From NCBI GenBank assembly GCA_949316235.1, contig OX438758.1, forward strand, positions 16,193,194 through 16,257,193: a stretch of DNA of 64,000 nt, read 5' to 3'. Under the pieces are notes generated by a model. The model was not told the origin of the DNA and made no database searches. It saw only the letters and a list, made by a program, of their open reading frames with translations. Each line of letters begins with the position of its first letter. Positions within the stretch are counted from its first letter, which is position 1. The position numbers and the translations under genes were made by a program. Positions 31,495 through 42,100 of this stretch are shown here, one piece after another. This DNA is from Oegoconia quadripuncta (lineage: Eukaryota; Arthropoda; Insecta; Lepidoptera; Autostichidae).

Positions 31495-31685
31495 GTAATT
31501 TGCCACCCAAGCCAGGCATCGGCTAAGTCCATCCGCAAGATGGAAGGTTGACCTGATAAAGGTCACGGGAAATCGTTTGATAAAGGTTGCGGGAAGTCGA
31601 TGTATACAGGACACTTCCAAACGGTCGCACTGGATATCTATGGGAGAGACTGTGTTCAGCAGTGGATGTCCTGTCCTGTGGCATT
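31495..31685 (+). pseudogene. LINE ORF2 3' end remnant
   Basis: 'ggcatcggctaagtccatcc', 'gaaggttgacctgataaagg' and 'gggagagactgtgttcagca' decode to the 'W-x-D-D-I-x-K-V-A-G' plus 'L-E-A-F-x-Q-W' type ending of RTE-like LINEs, with frame breaks. Confidence 0.5.
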
Positions 31686-31687
31686 TT

Positions 31688-32013
31688 TTTTTATGAACAA
31701 CGGTTTGGTACTTGACCTCAATCACACCTGATGTTAAGTGAAGATGAGGTCGAAGGTGAAAGCGTACTCACCCGGAAACGCCAACACATTTGGAAGGCTG
31801 GCTATCTTATCTCTGACAACCGGAACACAACAATGCAATTATCATTGCTGCTTGGGGACCGATTTAGATAAGATTGTGGTAGCTAGCCAAGCGGACATTT
31901 AAAATGCCATACCACCAACCAAACCGTGTACTTAAACATGTACCCCGCTGGGGATCGAAACCGCGACCTCCGAATCGTAAACCCAATGTTGTTTACATTG
32001 ATCCACGGAGGCG
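31688..32013 (-). repeat. SINE family C, near full length, reverse
   Basis: Runs from 'tatgaacaacggtttggta' through 'ccaacacatttggaaggctg' to the reverse tRNA-like head 'ggggatcgaaaccgcgacct' and 'gatccacggaggcgg'. Confidence 0.8.
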
Positions 32014-32115
32014 GTATGTTAAAGATGTATTCTATAACTATTGTGTTACGTACATAATCTAGTAGTAAATAAATATGCTATTGGTATAATAATCTAGTAG
32101 TTAATATGAAGCAGT

Positions 32116-32353
32116 GTGTGGCACGGTAGTTGTTATACTTTTCGATCAGAGAAGTTAAGCAAAGTCTGGCACGGGTCTTTGAATGGGTGACCACTGTATT
32201 TTTATTCAGATGTTTTCGTGCTTCCGGACAGGCCAGCCCCCCTGACTCGCACATAGTTGTTTCTGTAAATCTTCCCTTGAGGTCAGTTAAAGGGACAGCT
32301 TTACGTAACTTGTATAGCAGCATCTCTTTCGCAGATCTCTGTATAAAATTATT
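32116..32353 (+). repeat. 5S rRNA-derived SINE, second copy
   Basis: 'cgatcagagaagttaagcaa' then 'ttgaatgggtgacc' match the 5S internal promoter region, and 'tcagatgttttcgtgcttcc' parallels the 3' part of the copy at 4071. The 3' part abuts a MITE. Confidence 0.65.
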
Positions 32354-32493
32354 GGTGTCGATTCGGATGTACACCAACTAAACTAAACTAAAACCAGTTT
32401 TAAAGTAGTCTGTCTCTTTCTCCCAGGAAAAGTACGATGCGACGGCACCACTCCAAAACTGGTTTTAGTTTAGTGTACAACCGAATCGACACC
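32354..32493. mobile_element. 140-bp MITE with 'ggtgtcgattcgg' ends
   Basis: 'ggtgtcgattcggatgtaca' is inverted at the right end ('tgtacaaccgaatcgacacc'), and 'aaaccagtttta'/'aaaactggtttt' continues the palindrome inwards. A larger relative is at 50135-50454. The direct repeat 'att' flanks it. Confidence 0.7.
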
Positions 32494-33290
32494 ATTATGG
32501 AACTTATTAATCCAAAATTTCTTCCATTTCACCCGCATGCGATTAACCGAATATACAATAAAAAAAGTTATAATAATTTCTCCGTGCGAGGTATGAAAAT
32601 TAATGCTTTCCGCCAAATCGGAGGTTACCTAACATGGCCGATTGAAAAGTGGCGCGAAATAACGACGATGCATGTGCATTTCCCTATTTCCGTTCTTCCG
32701 TAGACAGTTAGGAAAAACTAGTGTAAGTTATGCAACCATACTTAGCACGCAAATAACGCGTTTGAGGCGGTTCTTATTTACATAGTGTGCATCACGAAAG
32801 CGATATTGTGCTGTAGGATATAGGTTAGGAATTATATGCAAATCGCGTAGCGCCTGCGAGCTTGGATCTCTGGAGCGCGTATAGTTTCTACTCTTGAAAT
32901 GAAATAACATTTATTTTATAAAGGGCTATTGCCATAACAAAAAAACAACTGCGAGTCTGACTCGTGCACCGTCGACGACGGTACATAAACTTGTATGTAG
33001 ATAGTTCGTCCACCACGGGGATCGAGTCTCGAATTGTGACATATTTTTAACATTTATTGGCCTCCCAAATAGTGATTTGATGAAAAAAAAATTTATACCT
33101 TTCATTTGGTTTTCGCATGTTATGTGTAGTACTAAGTATGTGTATAAACACAATTTCTATGTGTGTGTTAGATTAAGCTGCTGACTCTATCGTTTTGAGC
33201 CGCCGTAATTGTGTGACGTAATTTCAATTCTAATCTCACCATCATGGTGGTAGGACATAAGTTTGGTTTTTTCATTAAACCGCGAACTTT
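32494..33290. other. Intergenic sequence
   Basis: No gene recognised. Short open frames on both strands lack similarity to any family I know. Confidence 0.35.
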
Positions 33291-33297
33291 TGACGAC

Positions 33298-33545
33298 CAA
33301 TTGGTGTAGTGTATAGTGACCCTATCAGCGAAACCAACGGTTGCGGGTTCGAATCCCGCGACGGGTAAATGTTTGTGTGATGAATATGAACATTTATACC
33401 TGAGTCATTCATGGATGTTTATATAAATATTTATGTATGGTTATCCATTATCTAGTATCCATAGTACAAGCTTTGCTTAGTTTGGGACTAGATGATTGGT
33501 GTAAGTGTCCGAAATATTTATTTATTATTATTTATTTATTTTAAA
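33298..33545 (+). repeat. Full-length tRNA-headed SINE, family B
   Basis: A-box region 'ttggtgtagtgtatagtgac', B box 'GGGTTCGAATCCCGC', body 'aaatgtttgtgtgatgaata', and tail 'gcttagtttgggactagatg' with 'ggtgtaagtgtccgaaatat' followed by an ATTT-rich end. This is the reference copy in the window. Confidence 0.8.
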
Positions 33546-33905
33546 AGTTGTTTATATACACAACGGAGCTTGTAACTCGCGCTTAGGCAATTTATTATTT
33601 ATTTTCCTTATTATACAGATACATATACATGGTAACAGGCTAAATCCAGAAAACCAAATTGACATCCAATATCTACTAATTTGTCTCACTATTTCACAAA
33701 ACTACGATAGGATACTAAATGGAAATAAAGGATATGGATATTAGAAGCTGCAAGCGCAGTGGTTATATCCTCTTTTGCTTCAAGGGCGTAGACACCGTCT
33801 ATAGTAGCAGATTAGCAAAATGGCGGGATCAAGTCAAGAATTTGAATGTCGAGCAGTATAAACACTCAGTATCGTACCTAGTTCCAACTAGTTGATACCT
33901 TTAGT
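33546..33905. other. Intergenic sequence
   Basis: Nothing recognised apart from AT-rich sequence and a short open frame continuing from the SINE tail. Confidence 0.35.
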
Positions 33906-33907
33906 TT

Positions 33908-34048
33908 GTGTACATTTTTTTACACCTAGCTTAATTTTTTTTACACCTAGCTTAAATTTTTTTACACTTCGCTTAATTTTTTTTACACCTAGCTTAATTT
34001 TTTTTACACCTAGCTTAAATTTTTTTACACCTAGCTTAAATTTTTTTA
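33908..34048 (+). repeat. 22-bp tandem repeat, about six copies
   Basis: The unit is 'acacctagcttaaatttttt' plus about two T. Copies differ mainly in poly-T length and in single changes such as 'acacttcgctt'. Ends abruptly at 'tacgtcattgc'. Confidence 0.85.
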
Positions 34049-34371
34049 CGTCATTGCATTTTTAAAGTGGGCCACCGTCGCGTCCTAACGTCATAATGAC
34101 GGGACCACTCCTAGGCCCGTATTAATAAATCAATCTCAATAGAAGTCTTGAGGCTGTATCAACCGAGATGCGTCTTAAGCAGTTGACGCTATCTCAAGCT
34201 CCGTGCTAATTTATAAACCAATCTTGAAGTCAACTCAGCTGAGATCACTTTTTAAGTATTCGCCTCAGCGGCGAATGAATGATAGTTTTGAGTTCCGCTT
34301 ATAAATACGCGCACCTCTCAAGTGAGTACTGCTTGAGAATGCACGTGCTTTTTAGGTCACAAGTTAGGTTT

Positions 34372-34515
34372 TGTTGTAAGATGTGATACTGGCCATATTA
34401 GAACTATTTTATTTTGAATTTTTAGTATAGAACATCTGCTTTTACTGTGACAATCACTTCCAAATATACATTTATCATGTAAACATCTAGTGTTCTTACT
34501 TTATATTTTCCCACA
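34372..34515 (+). repeat. 5' LTR of the copia element
   Basis: 144 bp, TG...CA termini, identical to the 3' LTR by eye. Confidence 0.95.
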
Positions 34516-34649
34516 CGTTATCAGCACGAAAAGGTAAAGAACACTAAATATTTAACACGTGCGTGTAAAAGATATTTGTTGAAAGTCGCGAAAATTATAA
34601 TTTCGCTTATTTTTCATTTTTTCGTCTTTGACATATTAGCTGTGAAATA

Positions 34650-37600
34650 ATGTCAAGTTCAATTTCTGCAATAAAACCGCTAGTAAACAGAGACGGTTTT
34701 GGTGTTTGGAAATTCAAGATGCGTATGTACCTAATACACGAAAATTTATGGGAAACTGTTGCCGGATACCCTGAAGGTAGTCAAATTACCGCTGAGAAAA
34801 AGTTGCGTGACGATCAGATTGCGTTATCGAAAATTTGTCTCACAGTTGATGGTATGGCAATCACCCTTCTCAGACCTTGTGAAACGGCTAAAGCTGCGTG
34901 GAAAGCCTTGTCCTCTGCGTATGAAGACAAAGGCTTAGGACGAAGAATAAGCCTCGAACGGAAGTTGTACAGGTACTGTCTAGATGATTTCAACGATATA
35001 GAAATGTACATTAATGCTGTTATGTCAACAGTCCACGACCTTGCCGATATCGGCAAGATCATAGAAGATGCTTCAATCGCTGCTATTCTTCTTGGAGGTT
35101 TGTCTCCACAGTATGCCCCTCTTGTTATGGCATTGGAGAACTCAAATGTAGAAATTACTGTTGACTTGATAAAGACGAAATTGTTGAATGAATTGAATAA
35201 ACCAAAAGAGAATAACCAGGATACTGCCCTGAAAACACGGACTAATCAGAAATCTAAGCCATCTTCATCAAAAACTAAGAAACAGATTATCTGTTACGAC
35301 TGTCGGGAGCCAGGCCATAAGAGTCCAGACTGTCCCCATAAGAAGGACAAGAAAAAGAAATCTGAGAATCATAGAAACTCTTTAAGTGCGTTGAATGTCA
35401 TTGGTGACGTGGAGAGTACTAAATGGTACATAGATTCTGGGGCGTCGGCCCATATGACTTCAAGACGAGAATGGATGGAGAACGTGAAAGGATATCCCAC
35501 CTGCAAAGTGACAATTGCTAATGGAGAGGTGTTATCCAGTGAAGGCGTTGGCGATATTTCTATTACGATGTGTGATGAGGTTACGAAGATTAGTGACGTT
35601 GTTCATGTACCTAATTTGAACGCTAATCTTATTTCAGTAAAGAAAGCAGTTGATAACGGTTTTTGTGTGGTTTTTGATAAATCTGGTTGTAACTTTTATA
35701 ACTCTAGTGTTTTTTCTTGTACAGGTATTTCTTTGCTACATGGTTCGATCTGTGGTGGGCTGTATTCTTTAGATTGTACAGTCAATGTACCACGTCAATT
35801 ATCTGCTTTTGATGTGCACTCTGACGTGTCCAGGTATCAACTCTGGCATAAACGTTTAGGTCACCTATGCCGCATTGGGATGGATCGCTTAAAAAAGGAC
35901 CAGGTAGTAGGCATAGATTATTCAACAGTTGACAAGGAACCATGTGTGGCCTGTGTAGTAGGAAAACTGAGTCGGAAGCCTTTCAAAAGGATTCCGTATA
36001 AAAGGGCAACTTCAGTTTTAGAACTTGTCCATACTGACGTTTGTACATTATCAGAGACGTCTTTTCAAGGAAGTAAGTATGTCTTATTTTTCATAGATGA
36101 CTTTACTCGTATGATCTTTGCATTCTTTATTTCTTCAAAAGCTGAAGTAAAGGATAAATTTCGTATTTTCAAATCCCTAGTGGAGCGAGAAAAGGGATTA
36201 AAAATAAAAGTGTTGAGGAGCGACAACGGGACAGAATATGTCAATACTGACCTTACAAATTACTTACAGATGGAAGGAATTCAGCATCAGACGACAGTGC
36301 CCTATAGTCCGCAGCAAAACTCCATCGCTGAAAGGATCAACAGAACGATCATAGAGAAGGCTAGGTCTATGCTCTCTGGCAGTTCTCTTTCTCCAGCATA
36401 TTGGCAAGATGCGACAGAAACTGCAGTCTATCTTAAGAATAGGACTCCTCACCGTGCTCTCGAAGGTAAGACTTCTTTTGAGCTGTGGTATGGTAAACAG
36501 CCGAACCTATCACACTTAAGAGTCTTTGGATGTCGAGCTCTGATTCATGTCCCCGATTGTAATCGGAAGAAGTTGGACGTGAAGGCAACCGAGCATATTT
36601 TTGTTGGCTATTCTGACGATCCCAATAGTTATTACTTCCGAGATGCAAAATATCCTAGACGACTTGTCAAAAGTAGGGACGTGGTTTTCTTTGAAGACAC
36701 TTTCCGGGATTTAGAGGAAAAAGGAAAGGGTGTCAAATACCAGTTAGCGCCTGGTGCGCTCAAACCGGCACGTGTACCCTTATTCCTTAGTCCTCAATCA
36801 CGGGTGGATGTGCCACAACCGGCACGTTTACCTTTATGTTCACAGATCGACTCTACAACAAATAGTAGAGAGGATCCGATACCTGGACCAAGTATTGTTG
36901 CCGACTTTGAGCCGAGTCAACTTGGGTTTGCCCCGTCACCAGAACAATTAGAAGAAAGTGATTCTGATGTTGAGGTTGCAGAACCACGCTATAATCTGAG
37001 ACCTAGAAAAATCCACAATACTGCCGCCAACTGTGTTTGTATGCAGACTATATCCTCTCAAATGGATGAACCGACTACTTATCAACAAGCGGTGAATGCA
37101 GTAGATAGAGATAATTGGTATCATGCTATGAGAGATGAATACCAGGCCTTGCTGGAAAAGAAAACGTGGATTCTGGTGAATAGGCCAGATAAGAAGGTTA
37201 TACCATGCAAATGGGTTTACAAATTAAAAAAGAATGCCCATGGCGATATAATCAAATATAAAGCTAGACTTGTCGCGAAAGGCTATAATCAAGTTCATGG
37301 TGTCGATTACTATGAAACCTTCGCTCCGGTAATTCGGAATTCCTCCTTACGCGTTTTGATTGCTTTAGCAGCAGAAATGGGCCTGAAGATGCGACACTTA
37401 GACGTCGACACCGCCTTTTTAAATGGCGATCTTCAAGAAGAAGTCTACATGGACCAGCCTCCGGGTTTTAAGAGCAAAGGTGACGAAGATAAAGTGTGTC
37501 TGTTGCAAAAGTCCCTGTATGGCTTAAAACAGGCTCCTCGCGCGTGGAATATTAAGCTCAATGAAGTGTTGAGTAAAATAGGTTTTATTAGATTACCTAC

Positions 37601-38600
37601 TGAACCATGCGTATATAAAAAACTCCTTGGTTCAGAATTAATCCTGTTAGCAGTCTATGTGGATGACATCATTGTTTTTTACCAGAATGAAAAGTCATTC
37701 GACGCTGTCAAGTGTGACTTACAAAAATATTTTACATTAAAAGATTTAGGTCCACTGAAATATTATCTGGGATTAAATATCTCAACGGAAAATGGTGAAA
37801 TACGAGTCAATCAAAAGTCATATATTGAATTCCTACTAGAAAAATTCAATTTAGGGCAGGCAAAAGAGTACGACACTCCCTTGGCGAATAGCAAAATAGG
37901 TGCTCTTCAGGATTCGGATTGTAAGAATAATCATTATGCCTATCTGAATTTAATAGGTTGTCTAATGTACCTTGCTGTCAATACTCGACCTGATATTGCT
38001 TTTGCTGTTAGCTACCTTAGTCAGTATAACAACAAATATAACAGCACGCATTGGGTGGCAGCGAAACGAGTACTTCAGTACCTAAAAGGCACTATAGATC
38101 ATTCTATTATTTATAAGAAGACAGGAGAACTTCTCGTAGGTTATACGGACGCGGATTTTGCGAACTGTGTGCATGATCGTCGTTCCTACACAGGTTATTG
38201 CTTCAAACTGGCAAATGGACCTGTCTCGTGGGCATCGAAGAAGCAGCCTACAGTGGCGCTGTCTTCTACCGAAGCCGAGTACATGGCGTTGACTGATGCT
38301 GCGAAAGAGGCTATTTACTTACGTCGTTTGATATCCGAGGTATGTGATATTAAATATCCTAGTATAACCATTTGCAGTGACAGTCAGAGTGCGCAGAACT
38401 TAGCTCATAATCCTATACACCACGGCAGATCGAAACATATTGATGTTAGGTACCATTTTATTCGCGAAAAGGTATCTGAAAATGTGATTGTGCTTCAATA
38501 CACTAAGTCCAGTGACCTGTTAGCTGACGTGTTGACAAAATGTCTTGGGAAAGTTGCACATCAAAGGTGTATCAATAGTATAGGTTTAGTTAAGGCGTAG
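34650..38600 (+). CDS. Copia Gag-Pol polyprotein, 1316 aa, all motifs present
   Basis: Single frame encoding capsid, protease, integrase, reverse transcriptase and RNase H in Ty1/copia order. Gag (about 1-210) ends in a zinc knuckle starting at C215 ('CYDCREPGHKSPDC', CX2CX4HX4C). The aspartic protease has 'DSGASAHMT' at D262. The pre-integrase HHCC region starts at 'LWHKRLGHL' (398). The integrase triad is D463, D525 and E561, with the canonical 35-residue gap before E. RT has 'LDVDTAFLNGD' (D918/D920) and 'YVDD' (Y1003-D1006). RNase H shows D1167 ('YTDAD'), E1208 ('STEAEY') and D1244. No stop, frameshift or missing catalytic residue is seen. It would work in cytoplasmic virus-like particles and then the nucleus to copy RNA into new genomic insertions. 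Copia often makes extra Gag by splicing; a dedicated splice site was not identified. Confidence 0.95.
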   Translation: MSSSISAIKPLVNRDGFGVWKFKMRMYLIHENLWETVAGYPEGSQITAEKKLRDDQIALSKICLTVDGMAITLLRPCETAKAAWKALSSAYEDKGLGRRISLERKLYRYCLDDFNDIEMYINAVMSTVHDLADIGKIIEDASIAAILLGGLSPQYAPLVMALENSNVEITVDLIKTKLLNELNKPKENNQDTALKTRTNQKSKPSSSKTKKQIICYDCREPGHKSPDCPHKKDKKKKSENHRNSLSALNVIGDVESTKWYIDSGASAHMTSRREWMENVKGYPTCKVTIANGEVLSSEGVGDISITMCDEVTKISDVVHVPNLNANLISVKKAVDNGFCVVFDKSGCNFYNSSVFSCTGISLLHGSICGGLYSLDCTVNVPRQLSAFDVHSDVSRYQLWHKRLGHLCRIGMDRLKKDQVVGIDYSTVDKEPCVACVVGKLSRKPFKRIPYKRATSVLELVHTDVCTLSETSFQGSKYVLFFIDDFTRMIFAFFISSKAEVKDKFRIFKSLVEREKGLKIKVLRSDNGTEYVNTDLTNYLQMEGIQHQTTVPYSPQQNSIAERINRTIIEKARSMLSGSSLSPAYWQDATETAVYLKNRTPHRALEGKTSFELWYGKQPNLSHLRVFGCRALIHVPDCNRKKLDVKATEHIFVGYSDDPNSYYFRDAKYPRRLVKSRDVVFFEDTFRDLEEKGKGVKYQLAPGALKPARVPLFLSPQSRVDVPQPARLPLCSQIDSTTNSREDPIPGPSIVADFEPSQLGFAPSPEQLEESDSDVEVAEPRYNLRPRKIHNTAANCVCMQTISSQMDEPTTYQQAVNAVDRDNWYHAMRDEYQALLEKKTWILVNRPDKKVIPCKWVYKLKKNAHGDIIKYKARLVAKGYNQVHGVDYYETFAPVIRNSSLRVLIALAAEMGLKMRHLDVDTAFLNGDLQEEVYMDQPPGFKSKGDEDKVCLLQKSLYGLKQAPRAWNIKLNEVLSKIGFIRLPTEPCVYKKLLGSELILLAVYVDDIIVFYQNEKSFDAVKCDLQKYFTLKDLGPLKYYLGLNISTENGEIRVNQKSYIEFLLEKFNLGQAKEYDTPLANSKIGALQDSDCKNNHYAYLNLIGCLMYLAVNTRPDIAFAVSYLSQYNNKYNSTHWVAAKRVLQYLKGTIDHSIIYKKTGELLVGYTDADFANCVHDRRSYTGYCFKLANGPVSWASKKQPTVALSSTEAEYMALTDAAKEAIYLRRLISEVCDIKYPSITICSDSQSAQNLAHNPIHHGRSKHIDVRYHFIREKVSENVIVLQYTKSSDLLADVLTKCLGKVAHQRCINSIGLVKA

Positions 38601-38682
38601 TTACTTTATGTTACAATGTTTTTCTATATGTTACAGTGTTTGTTTGTTATTACTAAGGCTTCTGAATATGGTCATTAGTGGA

Positions 38683-38826
38683 TGTTGTAAGATGTGATAC
38701 TGGCCATATTAGAACTATTTTATTTTGAATTTTTAGTATAGAACATCTGCTTTTACTGTGACAATCACTTCCAAATATACATTTATCATGTAAACATCTA
38801 GTGTTCTTACTTTATATTTTCCCACA
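38683..38826 (+). repeat. 3' LTR of the copia element
   Basis: 144 bp, identical to the 5' LTR; begins 83 bp after the gag-pol stop codon. Confidence 0.95.
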
Positions 38827-39105
38827 GGTTTATTAATCAACACATTTACTTGAGACCAGTCACAAGACTGTTCTCAATCTTGAGAATGGTTTATTAATAA
38901 GAGTCCTAGTTTGTCAAGATCCTCAGGCTGTAATGGTGGTATAAGTATCTGTACCTTAACTAAATAAAAAAAAATGTCCAAGTGCGCCCCTTCTCTTTAC
39001 AATCTCCCGATTGTATGACTTCCCAGAGCCCTTCTGCTAGATGAAAGCCAAAGGTATTCTGCATCACAGGGATAATTGAGCAATAAAAAGCTGTCATACT
39101 TAACA

Positions 39106-42100
39106 TCACTGTATTTCCTTCAATATTTTCAACCTATACTTATTATCTGGGAATCTCATTTTGATAATCTGCCTGATTTCCTCGCAGGTGTAACACCTCA
39201 GCTGATCCTTGTTCTTGTTCCACAACTCGGCTATTTCTAGAAGTTGCGCCTTGAGCAGTTGCGGCATTTTAGTGAATTTCGTCCAAACCCCGATTTTCAC
39301 GTCGAATTTTATTGGCTCCTAAAATAAGAGACCATTATACAGGTTACAAAGATAGGGAATTAACAACAGCTACTAGAAATTGTGATTAGGTGACTATCCT
39401 TAACTTTGGAGTATTTTACTACACACTCACAGATTTTCAAGTACAGTCATTGAGAAAAGTAACAATTTCCCAGAAAAATTTACTCAATTTTTTTCAAACC
39501 TGGGAATCGTTGAACACACTGTGCATTTTTCAAAACCTGTGCATGCAGAATGCTTGAGATGCTATCTCAAGCTAATTTATAAACCAATCTTGAGGTCTGC
39601 TCAGCTAAGATCACTCCTCAAGTATTCGCCTCAGCGGCGAATGAATGTTAGTCTTGAGTTTCGTTTATTAATACGTGAAACTCGGCGTATCTCTCAAGTG
39701 AGTACTGCTTGAGTAAGCACGTGCATTCCAGGTCTTAAGTTAGGTTTATTAATCAACAAATTTACTTGAGAACGGTCACAAGCCTGTTCTCAATCTTGAG
39801 AATGGTTTATTAATATGGGCCTTAGTCTGAAACCTGGTAATTACTGATACTATTCTAACAAAATGTCATATTGTCAAAATCTTACCTCGAAGAGTGTTTC
39901 AACATCCTTTATAATGTCCTCAAATCTGACAGCAAGCATATAAACAAGTTCTTCACTTATAGGTCTACTGTCTACGAATAATCTCTCCAGAATAGATTGG
40001 CATAGTGCTTGGATCAAAGTGCATATTGACATTTCGTACATGCGAGTGGGGAGGATCATGTACCAACTGGTTTTAAGGTCTTTCATGAGGGTGATAGCCT
40101 TGTTAACAGCACAGTCGAACTGCTCATAAACTTCGTAACTCCAGGGTGAAGAGTCTAAATGAGAAGGAAGTAGTAAGTGATATAAAATCTATGGTATTCA
40201 TTAAAAGATAAGGAGTATTGTTTTTTTGGGTATTCTACCTTTAATCCAAATGGGGTGGTCAGTGATATGACAGCCCAAACTAAGCGTTTAGGTGTTCCAA
40301 ATAATGATGCTTAGAACAACATCCATGGTTCACTTTTCGAAATATATAGAAATACGCAAGTGACAGGGGACGATCTCATCGCCATTAAAACATGCAAGTC
40401 CATATACAGGGTGTCAGGGGGACGGTTGTCCAAACGGAGTCAGCAGAAATTTGCTACTCACCTGGGCCAAATTTTCTGGACTTGGCATTTCCAAAAAAAA
40501 TATTTTTTTTATTGATTTCCGAAAAATTACCGCCATTAATCGCTTAAACTAAAATAATCAAAAAGTAGATCCGCCAGATTGGGGTGGTGTTTCAACATTT
40601 TGGATTGAAAGGATTAAAATACGACCGCAATCTGGCTGATCTACCTATAACTTTTTGATTTATTTTAGATTAAGCGATTAATTTTGGTAATTTTTCGAAA
40701 TTCAACAAAAAATTTTTTTTTTGAAACTGTGGGGCAATGTCCAGAAAACTAGGGCCAGGTGAGTAGCAACTGACCCCTCCTTGCTGCTGACTCCGTTTGG
40801 ACAACCGTCCACCTGACACCCAGTATAATATTTTTATTGACAAGTCATTTAGTGGTTTTTTATGACATTTACAAGAAGAGACTGATTGGTTCACTTCTCT
40901 CATTTAGTAAATGTTAGTGCCATTTACTAGTTTCATTTAGTTTTACACTTTGATTGTAATATGGACAACCAATTGCCATAAAATAAAAAGTTGAAGTCAT
41001 TTATTTACCCACCTTTACACTCTACATTTTGTATAATAATATTCTTCTGATTCTGCAAATACAGAGACACCTTCTCCAAACCCAAAACCCTCAAGTCCTG
41101 AATGCATTCCAGGAGGACGGCTATAAGTTGATCAGCCAAGGCTGCAGGAAGTGTGGTTTTCCAAGGTGGTCCCAGCAGACCATGGGCCAAGTAATAGCAG
41201 TTATTGAAGAACAATGCTGAAACACACAAATGTATGTGTAATATATATTATACTATAAATGTAAGTAATATATATTATACCATAAATGTAAACCTGAACC
41301 TCTTGTGGCACAATGTCAATGGCTTTTGCTTTTATGCACTTTTCATTACTTTCAGTAACATTCAAAGTGGTGCAGATAGGTGCCTAGAGCCTTTATCATA
41401 CAAGTGTTTCTATGCTTCGGAAGGCATGTTATAACCGTGTGTTGGATTTTGCCTCAGGAGGTCTGTTACCTTGACCCAATCATGAGGATGAAGGTTGTTG
41501 AGGTTGTAGGTGTAACATGATACCTGCGTTATGTGCCCCTACTAGATGTAATTCTTTTGCCAAACAATCAAGGAGATTATGTTAGGTTTTCCTTAGAGGT
41601 CGCTAATGTCAATTTATAAAAATTTCAGTGATCCCCATATATAAATTGACAGAGGCATCATCAGATCAGCAGTATTGCTGTAAAATATAACCAGCCAGCC
41701 TTTTGGGGTCACCTTTGTGTTCACTATCACGTAACAGTAACTCATTCATATTTACAAAAATATATTCGAATAAGTAGCTTACCAATGTCAAGAGGACAAC
41801 ATTCCAAATTAACTTTAAATTTCTTGGGTACTACACATTGGTACATAACAGCTACATCCCTTATATAAAATACCAACAGTTGTCTATACTTTTCGGGCAA
41901 TTTGGCACTCTCCTCTAAGTGCTCTACAATCATCGTCATCACCTTTTTGACATTCTTGGATATGACACATTTTGGCAGAAACAGGGGCTTATTTATATCC
42001 CATAACAAATCTTTGTTTGAAATATCTAGTACAGAATCATTTTCAATTTCTGTTACAGTTCCAACTACTATTGTTCCATAAGAAAGGCTTTCATTAAGGA

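Larger units (their letters stand above)
34372..38826 (+). mobile_element. Intact Ty1/copia LTR retrotransposon (4455 bp)
   Basis: Two 144-bp LTRs (34372-34515 and 38683-38826) start 'tgttgtaag', end 'ttttcccaca' and read as identical base for base. The 5-bp target duplication 'ggttt' (34367-34371 and 38827-38831) flanks the element. One uninterrupted gag-pol frame lies between them. Just inside the 5' LTR is 'gttatcagcacgaaaagg', a likely primer-binding region; the tRNA is not identified. No strong polypurine tract is obvious before the 3' LTR. Identical LTRs and an open frame point to a recent insertion. Confidence 0.95.
34111..38909 (+). mobile_element. MITE ('cccgtattaataaacca') split by a copia insertion
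   Basis: The left part 34111-34371 starts 'ctaggcccgtattaataaat' and breaks off after 'aagttaggttt'. The right part resumes at 38827 with the duplicated 'ggttt' and ends 'tttattaataagagtcctag'. Joined order matches the intact copy at 21109-21443, so the copia element landed inside it. Confidence 0.85.

Noticed and set aside
34814..36648. Minus-strand open frames within the copia element
   Set aside because: Shadows of the gag-pol frame.
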